This document shows positions 1 through 10,786 of a stretch of 64,000 nt of DNA, piece after piece. The translations under genes were made by a program, and so were the position numbers. This DNA is from Paracoccus caeni. GTDB lineage: Bacteria > Pseudomonadota > Alphaproteobacteria > Rhodobacterales > Rhodobacteraceae. The first letter of the stretch is position 1. The number at the start of each line of letters is the position of its first letter. The notes under the pieces are model-generated. The model ran no database searches and had not been told where the DNA came from. It was given only the letters and a program-made list of their open reading frames with translations. The stretch covers positions 62,001 through 126,000 of the forward strand of contig NZ_JAEPRQ010000003.1 of assembly GCF_016629665.1 (NCBI RefSeq), given 5' to 3'.

Positions 1-71
1 TTGATGAGAAGCTGGCCCTCGCCGTCGATGCGCTTGAGCGGGCGATAGCGGACGGAGAGATCAGTCTGTAG
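1..71 (+). CDS. 3' end of an unidentified gene (partial)
   Basis: An open frame enters from the left edge and stops at TAG 69-71. The readable tail is DEKLALAVDALERAIADGEISL, which looks like an amphipathic helix. It is too short to assign to a family. It matters mainly as the gene that precedes intergenic repeat A1. Confidence 0.45.
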   Translation, partial: DEKLALAVDALERAIADGEISL

Positions 72-94
72 GGCGCGTCTGCCACCTGAAACGA

Positions 95-170
95 AGGGCA
101 TCGCCCGCCCGATGGGGCGGACGGGCAATGCCCGGCGGTGCCTGTCGGCACCTTGATTCCGGGCGGGCAC
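95..170 (-). repeat. Intergenic repeat family A, copy A1
   Basis: GC-rich core of about 76 bp. Read on the minus strand it matches the cores at 13250-13327 and 29593-29670. Shared blocks are GCCCGCCCGG, the hairpin GGTGCC/GGCACC, GCCGGGCA and GTCCGCCCC. Relative to the upstream gene it has the same orientation as the other two copies, 20-30 bp after a stop codon. Copy A1 lacks the CACCATAAAGTGC part present in A2 and A3. No ORF belongs to it. The 72-287 interval otherwise shows only the leader of the ABC transporter gene. Confidence 0.75.
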
Positions 171-287
171 TCTTCTTTCACCCTGATCGTGCTTCACTCT
201 GTCGCCGTCATTCCGGTCTCGCCTGCTTGTTCTTGCGGCATCCACAGCCTAAACCGACGACGGCACAGCAATACTGAACAGGAAGCC

Positions 288-2105
288 ATGGCACGGGGCG
301 ACACCCTTACCGAGGATCGGCCGACCAGCAAGAAGGTCGGCGCGCTAGGCGCGTTGTGGCCGTTCATCCGGCCCTATCGCGGACAGGTTCTGATCGCGGT
401 CGTGGCCTTGGTGCTGACCTCGGCGATCAGCCTTGTTCTGCCGCTGGCCGTGCGCCGCGTGGTCGATAATTTCGACGATGGCGCGGGCCTGCTGGACGAA
501 TATTTCGCCGCCGCCCTTGGCATCGTTGCGTTGCTGGCGGTGGGGACCGCCGCCCGTTATTTCTTCGTCACCCGGCTGGGCGAAAGGGTCGTTGCGGACA
601 TTCGCAAGGCGGTCTTTGCCCGTGTCGTCACCCTGAGCCCCGGCTTTTTCGAACGGGTGATGACCGGCGAGATCCTGTCACGCATCACCACCGATACGAC
701 GCTGGTGCAATCGGTCGTCGGCTCGTCGCTGTCGATCGCGCTTCGCAATATGCTGGTGCTGGCCGGGGGGCTGGTGCTGCTTGCGCTGACCTCGGTCAAG
801 CTGATGGGGCTGGTGCTGTTGATCGTTCCGGCGATCCTTGTGCCGATCATCGTGCTGGGCCGCCGCCTGCGCCGCCTGTCGCGCGAGAATCAGGACTGGA
901 TCGCGGCATCCTCCGGCATGGCGTCCGAGACGCTTCTGGCCGCGCAGACGGTTCAGGCCTACACGCATGAGGCGCGCAGCAGCGCCCGTTTCGACACGGC
1001 AACCGAGCAAAGTTTCGATGTCGCCCTGACCCGCATCCGCACGCGGGCGGTGATGACGGCCATCGTCATTTTCCTGATCTTCGCCGGGGTGATCGGCGTG
1101 TTGTGGATTGGTGCGCGCGACGTGCGCGAAGGTGCGATGACCGCCGGGCAGTTGGTGCAGTTCGTGATCTACGCGATCCTTGTGGCCAGCAGCAGCGGCG
1201 CATTGTCGGAAATCTGGGGCGAATTACAGCGCGCGGCGGGCGCGACCGAGCGGCTGGGCGAATTGCTGGCAGCCGAGGATGCGCTGACCGATCCCGCCAA
1301 TCCGGTTGCCTTGCCCCGCCCGGTCAAGGGGCAGATCGCGCTGGAAGGGGTCAGTTTCCACTATCCGACCCGGCCCGATGTTTCGGCGCTGGAAGGCGTC
1401 GATCTGGTGATCCGGCCCGGTGAGACGGTGGCACTTGTCGGCCCGTCTGGTGCAGGCAAGACCACGATCATCCAGCTTGCCCAACGCTTCTGGGATCCGG
1501 GTGCGGGGCGGGTGACGCTGGACGGGATCGACCTGCGCGACATGCGCCGCGACGATTTCCGTCAGGCGATGGCGCTGGTGCCGCAAGACCCGGTGATCTT
1601 CGCGACGACTGCCGCCGAAAACATCCGCCTTGGCCGCCCCAAAGCCAGCGATGCCGAGGTCGAGGCCGCCGCCCGCGCCGCTCATGCCGATGACTTTATC
1701 CGGTCGCTGCCGCTGGGCTACGAGACGCAGCTTGGCGAGCGCGGGGTGATGCTGTCGGGCGGGCAACGTCAGCGTATCGCCATCGCCCGCGCCATTCTGC
1801 GCGATGCGCCGGTGCTTCTTCTGGACGAGGCGACAAGCGCGCTGGACGCCGAATCCGAGGCATTGGTTCAGGCCGCCGTTTCGCGACTGTCCGAGGGACG
1901 CACGACCGTGGTCATCGCGCATCGGCTGGCCACGGTGAAGAAGGCCGACCGGATCATCGTGCTGGAACATGGCCGTATCGTGGCCGAGGGCACGCATGAA
2001 GAGCTGGTGGCGCAGAACGGGCTTTATGCGCGGCTGGCGCGGATGCAGTTCACCGATGATCTGCAAGAGCAGCCTTTGACGGGGGTCTCAGCAATCGGGG
2101 GCTAG
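288..2105 (+). CDS. ABC exporter, fused transmembrane and ATPase domains (MsbA/LmrA type)
   Basis: Half-size exporter of 605 aa that should work as a homodimer in the inner membrane. An N-terminal six-helix transmembrane domain (about residues 25-320) is followed by a nucleotide-binding domain with Walker A GPSGAGKT near residue 385, the Q-loop VPQDPVIF, signature LSGGQRQR near 489, Walker B VLLLDEATSALD and the H-loop IAHRL. ATG 288 is preceded by AGGAAGCC and begins MARGDTL. An upstream in-frame start at 138 would translate repeat A1 and is unlikely. Substrate cannot be read from sequence. It could be a lipid, peptide or drug exporter. Confidence 0.93.
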   Translation: MARGDTLTEDRPTSKKVGALGALWPFIRPYRGQVLIAVVALVLTSAISLVLPLAVRRVVDNFDDGAGLLDEYFAAALGIVALLAVGTAARYFFVTRLGERVVADIRKAVFARVVTLSPGFFERVMTGEILSRITTDTTLVQSVVGSSLSIALRNMLVLAGGLVLLALTSVKLMGLVLLIVPAILVPIIVLGRRLRRLSRENQDWIAASSGMASETLLAAQTVQAYTHEARSSARFDTATEQSFDVALTRIRTRAVMTAIVIFLIFAGVIGVLWIGARDVREGAMTAGQLVQFVIYAILVASSSGALSEIWGELQRAAGATERLGELLAAEDALTDPANPVALPRPVKGQIALEGVSFHYPTRPDVSALEGVDLVIRPGETVALVGPSGAGKTTIIQLAQRFWDPGAGRVTLDGIDLRDMRRDDFRQAMALVPQDPVIFATTAAENIRLGRPKASDAEVEAAARAAHADDFIRSLPLGYETQLGERGVMLSGGQRQRIAIARAILRDAPVLLLDEATSALDAESEALVQAAVSRLSEGRTTVVIAHRLATVKKADRIIVLEHGRIVAEGTHEELVAQNGLYARLARMQFTDDLQEQPLTGVSAIGG

Positions 2106-2145
2106 GACCGCTCGCCGGTCAACCGCGCGAGGCTTTCAGCATCAC

Positions 2146-2694
2146 CTATTGGCGCGGCGCTGCATAGACGGCTGACCAGAACCGCGTTCTGCCATCTGCG
2201 CCAATGGCCTGACCGATGCCGTAATCGCGCATTTGCGGGATCAGCAGGTTGGCGACATGGCCCGAGGATCGGTTCCACTCACTCAGCACCCGGCCCTGAT
2301 CGAAGGGGCCCGCCGCGATATTCTCTGCCGTGATCGAGGGTGCGTAGCCCGCTGCCTTGACCCGTGGTCCCGGTCCGGCGCTGGAGGAGCCGCGATGCGT
2401 CATCCGCCCGCGTTGTGCCATGTCGCAGGCATGCTCTGCCGCCACGCGCGACAGCGTCGGATTGGGCCGGACCGGAGGCAGCCCGGACCGCGCCCGCATC
2501 GCATTGGTCGCCGCAGCGCCCGCCTGATTCTGCGAATGCGTTGTCCGAAGGCACGTCGCCTGTCCCGGCGCCGTCGCCTGCACATCATGGGGATCGCTGC
2601 CAGAGGGAGACTGGCCGCCCTCCTGAGCGCAGGCGGCAAGCACCGAGACGAAGGCAAGCGCCGACAAACGGAGAGAGGTCATGGCGGAGGTCAT
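2146..2694 (-). CDS. CAP (SCP-like) domain lipoprotein
   Basis: 182 aa. The N-terminus has a hydrophobic stretch ending in the lipobox LAAC, so a periplasmic or envelope lipoprotein is expected. The remainder matches the bacterial CAP/SCP fold: NAMRARSGLPPVRPNPTLSRVA, AEHACDMAQRGRMTHRG, ITAENIAAG and a closing GHVANLLIPQMRDYGIG. Conserved His and Glu positions of the CAP cavity are present (MTHRG, AENIA, SGH). Bacterial family members are poorly characterised. ATG 2694 gives the best signal peptide; ATG 2682 is possible. It is convergent with the ABC exporter gene. Confidence 0.85.
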   Translation of the reverse strand: MTSAMTSLRLSALAFVSVLAACAQEGGQSPSGSDPHDVQATAPGQATCLRTTHSQNQAGAAATNAMRARSGLPPVRPNPTLSRVAAEHACDMAQRGRMTHRGSSSAGPGPRVKAAGYAPSITAENIAAGPFDQGRVLSEWNRSSGHVANLLIPQMRDYGIGQAIGADGRTRFWSAVYAAPRQ

Positions 2695-2903
2695 TCCCGT
2701 GGTTCTTCTGCTTTGCGCCGGGACTATCCCGACAGGACGGCTGAGCCAATCATATACAACCAAAGGTTGCTTTTCTATTCACGGACTCGACATTCGCGGG
2801 AATGGCGGCGCTTTGCCGCCCGGATGACTGTGCCGGAACCCTTCAACTCTGCCTGACGTTTCTGCATCGTGATCACGTCTAACCACCCGAAAAGGACAGA
2901 AAC

Positions 2904-3401
2904 ATGGCCATCTGGGATTTCGTGAAAGATGCCGGGAAATCGGTATTCGGCAAGGCCGAGGCCGCGACGCCGAAACCCGCCGAAACCACCGCAGCGCCCG
3001 CCGCTCCGGCGCAGGACGCAGATACGACGCGCAAGGTCGAGGCTCTCAAGGCCGAACTTCGGGCGCTGAAGCTGGACAAGGACGACGTTCATCTGACGCT
3101 GAAGGGCGACACGGTGAAGCTGGAATCCCGCGGTGCGGATCGCGAGACGCTTGAAAAGCTGGTTCTCGCTATCGGCAATATCGAAGGCATCGCCAAGGTC
3201 GAGGCCGATCTGCCCAAGGATGCAGGCGAAGCGCCGGTCTTCCACGAGGTGAAGAAGGGGGAAACCCTGTCGGCAATCGCCAAGGCCTATCTGGGCGATG
3301 CGAACAAGTATAACGCCATCTTCGAGGCGAACCGGCCGATGCTGTCCGACCCGGACAAGATCTATCCCGGCCAGACGCTTAGGATCCCTAAATCTGCCTG
3401 A
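2904..3401 (+). CDS. kbp: BON-LysM protein, Kbp/YgaU-like
   Basis: 165 aa. It begins MAIWDFVKDAGKSVFGKAEA, very close to the start of E. coli Kbp, then has an Ala/Pro linker, a BON domain (about 43-105) and a LysM domain (about 112-162, ending IYPGQTLRIP). E. coli Kbp is a cytoplasmic K+-binding protein of about 149 aa with the same order. AAAAGGA precedes ATG 2904. The linker is longer than in E. coli. There is no signal peptide, which agrees with a cytoplasmic location despite the LysM domain. Confidence 0.9.
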   Translation: MAIWDFVKDAGKSVFGKAEAATPKPAETTAAPAAPAQDADTTRKVEALKAELRALKLDKDDVHLTLKGDTVKLESRGADRETLEKLVLAIGNIEGIAKVEADLPKDAGEAPVFHEVKKGETLSAIAKAYLGDANKYNAIFEANRPMLSDPDKIYPGQTLRIPKSA

Positions 3402-3410
3402 CCTTCCGAG

Positions 3411-3440
3411 ACGCGGCGTCGGGCTTAACTGACGCCGCGT
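3411..3440 (+). terminator. Hairpin terminator after kbp
   Basis: Perfect 10-bp arms ACGCGGCGTC and GACGCCGCGT with a 10-nt loop, beginning 9 bp after the stop and followed by TTC. The T-run is short. Confidence 0.6.
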
Positions 3441-3547
3441 TTCAACCGACAGCCGGGCGCAAAGCTCTTGCCCCACTTCCCTGCTATGGCCCATGCTACG
3501 ATGCAGGGAAGGAACCGGAGTAACCGGGTTCCGCAGGGGGAGGAAAA

Positions 3548-5431
3548 ATGGGCCGCTTCATCAGCTATGAAGATCGTGATGCCGTAGAAAACGCGATGCC
3601 TTACGAATCGCGCGATCTGCCAAAGACGATCTATGGTTTTCTGTCGCAAACGGCTCAACGTTTTCCGGAACGCCCGGCGATCAGCTTTCAGCTTTTGTCC
3701 GGTGAACGCGACCATGCTGTCACGCTGAACTGGCGCGACCTGCTGGCGCGCGTGACCGAGACGGCGAACCTGTTCCGCAGTCTTGGTGTGGGTCCGACCG
3801 ATACGGTCGCCTATCTGCTGCCGAACAGCATCGAGACGCCGGTGGTCCTTTTGGCCGGTGCCACCGCAGGCATCGTCAACCCGATCAATCCGCTGCTGGA
3901 TGCCAGCCAGATCGCGGGCATCCTGCGCGAAACCGGCGCAAAGGTTCTGGTGACGCTGAAGTCGTTCCCCAAGACCGATGTCGCCCAGAAGGCCGCCGCC
4001 GCCGTGGCCGAGGCGCCGAACGTCACCCATATCATCCAGATCGACCTGAACCGTCATCTGAAGGGGATCAAGCACTACATCGTCCCGCTGATCCGCCCCA
4101 AAACCACCGTCAAGCATCACGCCGAGGTTCTGGATTTCGAAGCCGCGACCAGCAGCCAGAAGCACACGAGGCTGGATTTCGAGGACGTGCAGGAAGACCG
4201 CATCGCCGCCTATTTCCACACCGGCGGCACCACCGGCACGCCCAAGGTCGCGCAGCACAAATATTCCGGGATGATCTATAACGGCTGGCTGGGCGGCACG
4301 CTGCTGTTTGATGAAACCGACGTGCTGATGTGTCCGCTGCCGATGTTCCACGTCTTCGCGGCCTATCCGGTGCTGATGTCCTGTATCGGCTCGGGCGCGC
4401 ATGTGATCCTGCCGACGCCTGCGGGTTATCGGGGCGAAGGCGTGTTCGACAACTTCTGGAAGTTGATGGAGCGGTGGCAGTGTACCTTCCTGATCACCGT
4501 GCCAACGGCGATTTCCGCGCTGATGCAGCGCCCGGTGAATGCGGATGTTTCGGCCCTGAAAACCGCGATCTCTGGCTCGGCCCCGCTGCCGCTTGAACTC
4601 TATAACCGTTTCAAGGCCGCAACCGGCGTCGAGATTGCCGAGGGCTATGGCCTGACCGAGGCGACCTGTCTGGTCAGTTGCAACCCGGTCGATGGGGTGA
4701 AAAAGGTCGGCTCGGTCGGGATTCCGCTGCCCTATACGCATGTGCGTATCCTGAACCACGACGATGCGGGCAATGCACATGCATGCGGCGTGGACGAGGT
4801 GGGCGAGATCTGCGTCTCGAATCCCGGCGTCCTGCCCGGCTCGACCTATACCGAAGTGGACAAGAACCACCGTCTGTTCGCCGAGGATATTTATCTGCGC
4901 ACCGGCGATCTGGGTCGGCTGGATGCCGATGGCTATCTGTGGATCACGGGTCGCGCCAAGGATCTGATCATCCGTGGCGGCCACAATATCGACCCCGCCG
5001 AGATCGAGGACGGCCTGCTGTCGCATCCCGCCGTGGCCTTCGTTGGCGCGATTGGTCAGCCTGACGGCTTTGCGGGCGAACTGCCCTGCGCCTATGTCGA
5101 GCTTGTCTCGGGCGCCTCGGTCACGGTTGACGAATTGATAGAGCATGCCCGCAACCATATCCACGAACGTGCCGCGGTCCCGAAATATGTCGAGGTGCTG
5201 GACGAGCTTCCGAAAACCGCCGTTGGCAAGATTTTCAAGCCCGATCTCCGCAAGCTGGCCATTGCCCGCGTCTATAACGAGGCGCTGGCGGGGACCGGGG
5301 CGAAAGTGACCGATGTGGTGGACGACAAGAAGCGCGGTCTGGTGGCGCGTCTGTCGCGCGATGGTCAGGTGGATGAGGCAGCCGTTCAGCAGAAACTGGG
5401 TGAGTTCACACGACCATGGGAATGGGGCTAA
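3548..5431 (+). CDS. Acyl-CoA synthetase, AMP-binding (ANL superfamily)
   Basis: 627 aa. It should activate a carboxylic acid through an acyl-adenylate to its CoA thioester. Visible motifs are the P-loop TGGTTGTPKVAQ (about residues 225-236), EGYGLTEATCLVSCNPV, the adenylate motif YLRTGDLGRLDADGYLWITGR, and the catalytic lysine context PKTAVGKIFKPDLRK near the C-terminus. An extra C-terminal tail of about 40 residues follows. Chain length is not readable; it resembles medium- or long-chain enzymes used in acid uptake. It stands alone, with no beta-oxidation genes beside it. Start ATG 3548 follows GGGGGAGGAAAA. Confidence 0.9.
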   Translation: MGRFISYEDRDAVENAMPYESRDLPKTIYGFLSQTAQRFPERPAISFQLLSGERDHAVTLNWRDLLARVTETANLFRSLGVGPTDTVAYLLPNSIETPVVLLAGATAGIVNPINPLLDASQIAGILRETGAKVLVTLKSFPKTDVAQKAAAAVAEAPNVTHIIQIDLNRHLKGIKHYIVPLIRPKTTVKHHAEVLDFEAATSSQKHTRLDFEDVQEDRIAAYFHTGGTTGTPKVAQHKYSGMIYNGWLGGTLLFDETDVLMCPLPMFHVFAAYPVLMSCIGSGAHVILPTPAGYRGEGVFDNFWKLMERWQCTFLITVPTAISALMQRPVNADVSALKTAISGSAPLPLELYNRFKAATGVEIAEGYGLTEATCLVSCNPVDGVKKVGSVGIPLPYTHVRILNHDDAGNAHACGVDEVGEICVSNPGVLPGSTYTEVDKNHRLFAEDIYLRTGDLGRLDADGYLWITGRAKDLIIRGGHNIDPAEIEDGLLSHPAVAFVGAIGQPDGFAGELPCAYVELVSGASVTVDELIEHARNHIHERAAVPKYVEVLDELPKTAVGKIFKPDLRKLAIARVYNEALAGTGAKVTDVVDDKKRGLVARLSRDGQVDEAAVQQKLGEFTRPWEWG

Positions 5432-5531
5432 GGACGGCAGAGCGGACTTTCAGACAGCTCCAAACTCCGATATGACAAGCTGATCAACCAGCGCGCCAAC
5501 TGTCGGACCCAAGTTCAACCGAGGAGCACCT

Positions 5532-6617
5532 ATGAGCGAACCACTGCCTGCTGAAGGCTGGTCCCGCGAGATCGTCGTTCTGAAAAACGCCGTCGTCTAT
5601 CCTCCGACCGGGTTGGGAATGCAACAGGTCTGCGGCGTCCAGACTGCGGAAGGCGACTGCCTTCACGCCTCGATGTGGCGCGGTAAGGTGCGGTTGACGA
5701 TGGCCTCGAAAGAGCCGGTGGAACCTCTGTCCAGACTGCCGGGCCGCCACATGTGGGGCGGCCTTTTCTATGGGCATTTCGGGCATTTCATGACCGAAAC
5801 CATGTCGCGCTGCTGGGCCTTCGACCGCGATGATATCGAGTCTGTCGTGTTCATCCCGAAGCATGAAAAGCTGAACGGGTTTCACTCTTACCGCACCGAT
5901 TACTGGAACCTGCTGGGGCTGAAAGCGCAGATCCACATCGCCCATCACCCCATCGAGGTTGAGGAATTGTTGGTGCCGGGGCAGGGCTTCGGGCTGGGCC
6001 TGATCGCCAAGGGCACCCCGGAATATCGCGAGACGATGCGCCGCCTGACCGAGCGGGTCGAGACTGACGAGCCGCGCAAGATCTATATCTCGCGCACGAA
6101 ATTCGGGGGCAGGGGCGGCATTATCGCCGAGATGTCGATCGAAGAGAACATGGCCCGCAACGGCTATACGATCATGCACCCGGAACGGATGCCGCTGGTC
6201 GATCAGTTCCGCTATTACAAATCGGCGACGCATATCGTTGGGGTGGATAGTTCTGCCTTTCACATTGCCGGAATGATGGCTGATCCCTCTAAGCAGTTCG
6301 CCTTCATCCTGCGCCGTGACAACAATGCCTATGATTCGATTGCCGATCAGATTCTGGGCATGACCGGACGACCCCCGCATATCATCAACACGCTGGTCGC
6401 CAATTGGATGGATAAGGGACAGGCGCGGTCGAACCACCTGAGTTGGGGTGAGATCGATCATCTGGCTTTGGCGCGGCGCTTGCAGGAACTGGGGTTCATC
6501 GACGATGCCTCGACCTGGGAGCCGCCATCCCCGGAACTGGTGCAAAGCAGCGTCGAATATGCAAACAATCGCAGTCAGGGGCCGGGTCTGGTCCGCAATC
6601 TGATCGAGGCGGGGTAA
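5532..6617 (+). CDS. Glycosyltransferase family 61 protein
   Basis: 361 aa. The architecture fits GT61 (DUF563): HMWGGLFYGHFGHFMTETMS, then RKIYISRTKFGGRGG, NGYTIMHPERMPLVDQFRYY and HIVGVDSSAFHIAGM, where the nucleotide-sugar site is expected. Soluble, probably cytoplasmic, acting on a surface polysaccharide or lipid-linked sugar. GAGGAGCACCT precedes ATG 5532. The next gene, 40 bp on, is another sugar transferase, so the pair probably builds a surface glycan. Confidence 0.85.
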   Translation: MSEPLPAEGWSREIVVLKNAVVYPPTGLGMQQVCGVQTAEGDCLHASMWRGKVRLTMASKEPVEPLSRLPGRHMWGGLFYGHFGHFMTETMSRCWAFDRDDIESVVFIPKHEKLNGFHSYRTDYWNLLGLKAQIHIAHHPIEVEELLVPGQGFGLGLIAKGTPEYRETMRRLTERVETDEPRKIYISRTKFGGRGGIIAEMSIEENMARNGYTIMHPERMPLVDQFRYYKSATHIVGVDSSAFHIAGMMADPSKQFAFILRRDNNAYDSIADQILGMTGRPPHIINTLVANWMDKGQARSNHLSWGEIDHLALARRLQELGFIDDASTWEPPSPELVQSSVEYANNRSQGPGLVRNLIEAG

Positions 6618-6657
6618 ACTTGCCGAACGACCGCAACACTATCGCTGAAGGTTAGAC

Positions 6658-7506
6658 ATGAACGATCGTGACGTCCGCATCCTTGGTGTCTGCCGCTTCT
6701 CGATGTTGGGGCGTGGCGATTGGAAAGCCTATCGGAATCAACCGGACGAAGCGCTGGAAGCGATCTATGAGGCGCAGGCGGTGGAATTGTTCACGCCCGA
6801 CCGGATCGAGGCGCGGCTGGCCACGTTCGAGCAACTGACCCTGCGGTCGCTGGTCCATCAGTCGGACCCGGATTTTCAGTTGCTGGTGATCTCTTCGGAC
6901 CGGATGCCGAAGAAATATCAGGATCGGCTGGCCGAGATATGCGCGGGTCACGAGCAGGTCGTGCTTAGATTTCTGCCGCCGATCCACATCTCGGAGGCGA
7001 TCCAGCAGGTCGCGGCGGAAATCGGGCTGGACCTGAAAGACACGATGCAGTTCCGTCTGGATGACGACGATTGCGTTGCCACCGATTACATCCGCCGCCT
7101 GCGCCGTCACGCGGTCTGCATGTGGCGGAACGCGCATTTCGCCGTCAGCTTTCCGTCGATCTTCTACTGCATCACCGACGGCCCGACCGAGGGTATCTAT
7201 AACTGGTTCAGCCCGTTTTTCAGCGCCGGTGCCTGCATCCGGCATTCGACGCGGACCATCTTCGACTATGGGCACTATCAAATCCCGTCGCGGCTGGTCG
7301 CCGTCACCGATCCGCATTTCCCGAACATCGTGACGCATCGCGGTGACAATGACACGCCGCGCCATGCACCTGAAATCCTTCGGAAAAGGGGAATGTCGCG
7401 GGCAACGTCAAACGATGTCCAACGCGCGATAGAGCGGCATTTCGGCTATCTGACGCCCGAAGGTTTGGCGCTTTGCACGTTCGACCGCGCGCTGGCGCTT
7501 GCCTGA
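6658..7506 (+). CDS. Putative rhamnosyl transferase (PF11316-like)
   Basis: 282 aa. It begins RILGVCRFSMLGRGDWKAY and carries FQLLVISSDRMPKKYQDRL and FRLDDDDCVATDYIRRL. The DDDD run is the expected metal/nucleotide-sugar site of this GT-A-like family. The C-terminal SRATSNDVQRAIERHFGYLTPEGLAL is also typical. It follows the GT61 gene by 40 bp on the same strand. Donor and acceptor are unknown. Confidence 0.8.
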   Translation: MNDRDVRILGVCRFSMLGRGDWKAYRNQPDEALEAIYEAQAVELFTPDRIEARLATFEQLTLRSLVHQSDPDFQLLVISSDRMPKKYQDRLAEICAGHEQVVLRFLPPIHISEAIQQVAAEIGLDLKDTMQFRLDDDDCVATDYIRRLRRHAVCMWRNAHFAVSFPSIFYCITDGPTEGIYNWFSPFFSAGACIRHSTRTIFDYGHYQIPSRLVAVTDPHFPNIVTHRGDNDTPRHAPEILRKRGMSRATSNDVQRAIERHFGYLTPEGLALCTFDRALALA

Positions 7507-8142
7507 TCAGGCAACGCCCAGCGTCTTGCGGCCGCGTTCGACCAGTTCGCGCAACTCTTTCAGGCTCATCTCACCAAAGACCGCCTCGTCGCCGCACATG
7601 AATGTCGGCGTGCCCATCAGGCCCATGTGATCGGCAAGTTCGGCACTGTTGGCGATGTGGTCGGTGACGTTCTGGGCCTGCATGTCGGCGCGGAGTTTGG
7701 CTTCGTCCAGACCGACGCGGCGGGCGATCCGCATGACGCTTGGCTCTTCCGCGCGGTCGCGCATCAGCAGCAGACCCTGATGGAATTGCCAGTACTTACC
7801 CTGATTGAGCGAGGCAAGCGAAGCCTGCGCCGCGAATTCCGAACCGGGTCCGAAGACCGGCCATTCGCGGTAAACCACGCGCAGCTCCGGGTCCGACGAC
7901 ACGATCTGCTGCACGACATTGACCATCTTGCGGCAATGCGGACAGTTGTAATCGAAGAACTCGACCAGAGTGATATTTCCCTCGGGATTTCCAAGCACCG
8001 GCGAGGTCGGGTCACGCTCCAGCGCCTCTCGCAGCACATCTGGCATCGGGTTCGGGCGATCAGCGTTCTGCGCCAAGGCGGGAAGGGCGGCCATGGTGCC
8101 GAAGGCGGCTCCGCTGGCGAGGATCAGGCGGCGGGTCGGCAT
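7507..8142 (-). CDS. DsbA-family thiol:disulfide oxidoreductase
   Basis: 211 aa. The signal peptide begins MPTRRLILASGAAFGTMAAL and has a twin-arginine look, so the product should be periplasmic. The thioredoxin-like domain has CPHC at residues 67-70 (FFDYNCPHCRKM) and the cis-Pro loop MGTPTFM. This arrangement resembles the DsbA/ScsC/BdbD-like group. It should oxidise or isomerise disulfides. It converges with the rhamnosyl-transferase gene; the two stops are adjacent. Confidence 0.9.
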   Translation of the reverse strand: MPTRRLILASGAAFGTMAALPALAQNADRPNPMPDVLREALERDPTSPVLGNPEGNITLVEFFDYNCPHCRKMVNVVQQIVSSDPELRVVYREWPVFGPGSEFAAQASLASLNQGKYWQFHQGLLLMRDRAEEPSVMRIARRVGLDEAKLRADMQAQNVTDHIANSAELADHMGLMGTPTFMCGDEAVFGEMSLKELRELVERGRKTLGVA

Positions 8143-8286
8143 GGCGGCTCCTGTCGTCGGGACAGGTCAAACCATAGCCAAGCGAGATCGCAGGCGTAAG
8201 CCGTCTGTGGTCACTTTGGTGTCAGGAAGGGCGTTGCATCTGCGAAGGTTGCGCGCCGCAAGCCATTGAAATCACATAATCTGGCC

Positions 8287-8341
8287 TGCGCAAGATGTGC
8301 ACAGCCTGTACACCGCTTCTGCACAGCGCATACACCGGCGG
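8287..8341 (+). repeat. 11-bp tandem repeat family B, copy B1
   Basis: Five consecutive 11-bp units: TGCGCAAGATG, TGCACAGCCTG, TACACCGCTTC, TGCACAGCGCA and TACACCGGCGG. The conserved tail block GTGTTGTTGCGG follows. Units 2-3 match units 4-5 of copy B2 almost exactly. It sits in the 205-bp gap between the DsbA-like gene and the CHAP gene, ending 6 bp from the CHAP stop codon. It lacks the upstream CAGCAAATGCTGG palindrome of B2 and B3. Confidence 0.8.
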
Positions 8342-8347
8342 CGCGCT

Positions 8348-8905
8348 TCAGTGTTGTTGCGGATAGATGAAGCCGTTGATCGGGTAGGGCTTGCCATAGG
8401 TGCCGGGCTGGCTTTCCAGCCGGACCATGGACCAGTCCCCCGCCCCGGACACATCGACGACATTCATGTTCATCGACACCTGATTGCGGTGCCAGTTGGC
8501 ATGATCGATCCTGATATGGCGCGGGGAGACGATTTCGGACACGACGGCAACGTGGCCCAGCGGCATCCCCCCCGTCGCGCGGAACGCCATTACCGAACCG
8601 GGCTGCGGCTGCCGCCCGTTGGCGTAAAGGCCCTGCGCCGCGCCCCACCAATCCTTCGCATTACCGCGAATATTGATGCCGCTGGCGGTGCGGGCGAAAG
8701 GCACGCACCAGACCCGCTGCCCGTTCGAGCGACGCTCTTTCGCTTCCAGCAGCGCCATCGAGGCGCGCTGCGGATCGATCTGGCCGATGGTGATGTCATT
8801 GGAAGAGGACGAAGGCGGCGTGGTCGAACAGGCCGCAACCAGCGCGATCACCGCGCATAAAACCGGAAGACGCCGCATAAGCGGTGTGATGCGTGAGCCG
8901 CGCAT
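8348..8905 (-). CDS. CHAP-domain lipoprotein
   Basis: 185 aa. The signal sequence ends in the lipobox LVAAC (Cys26). The CHAP (NlpC/P60-like) amidase/peptidase fold follows, with catalytic Cys67 in RVWCVPFARTASGI and His118 in GGMPLGHVAVVSEI. Family members cleave peptidoglycan stem peptides or amide bonds in the cell wall. ATG 8905 has GAGGGA 5 nt upstream and is preferred; an internal ATG at 8878 lacks a Shine-Dalgarno sequence. Confidence 0.88.
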   Translation of the reverse strand: MRGSRITPLMRRLPVLCAVIALVAACSTTPPSSSSNDITIGQIDPQRASMALLEAKERRSNGQRVWCVPFARTASGINIRGNAKDWWGAAQGLYANGRQPQPGSVMAFRATGGMPLGHVAVVSEIVSPRHIRIDHANWHRNQVSMNMNVVDVSGAGDWSMVRLESQPGTYGKPYPINGFIYPQQH

Positions 8906-9061
8906 ATATCCCTCGTTTTCGCATTTTTATGCTTGGCCTCGCGTACGGCGCGAAGCCCGCAGACGGTGCTATATCTGCGGGCTCTTGCAAAGCTTTTGCT
9001 CAGGAGGGTGGCGGATTGTTGCCGGTTTGGGCGCGCCTTGCCAAAGTGGCACACGCGCAGA

Positions 9062-9093
9062 TGACCTTCCCGAACGCCAAGGTGACGGGAAGG
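9062..9093 (-). terminator. Hairpin after ettA
   Basis: Perfect 10-bp arms GACCTTCCCG and CGGGAAGGTC around a 12-nt loop, 12 bp downstream of the ettA stop codon. No T-run follows on the minus strand, so it may be rho-assisted or only a 3'-end stabiliser. Confidence 0.5.
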
Positions 9094-9104
9094 TCAGCGT
9101 CAGT

Positions 9105-10760
<1,656 letters not shown>

Positions 10761-10786
10761 CGGAGAACTCCTCGCAAACTTTGAGG

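Noticed and set aside
138..287. Upstream extension of the ABC exporter frame
   Set aside because: It would translate repeat A1 and has no ribosome site. The signal-poor start at 288 fits the family.
8287..8341. CRISPR array
   Set aside because: Units of 11 bp with no unique spacers, and no cas genes. It is a tandem repeat.
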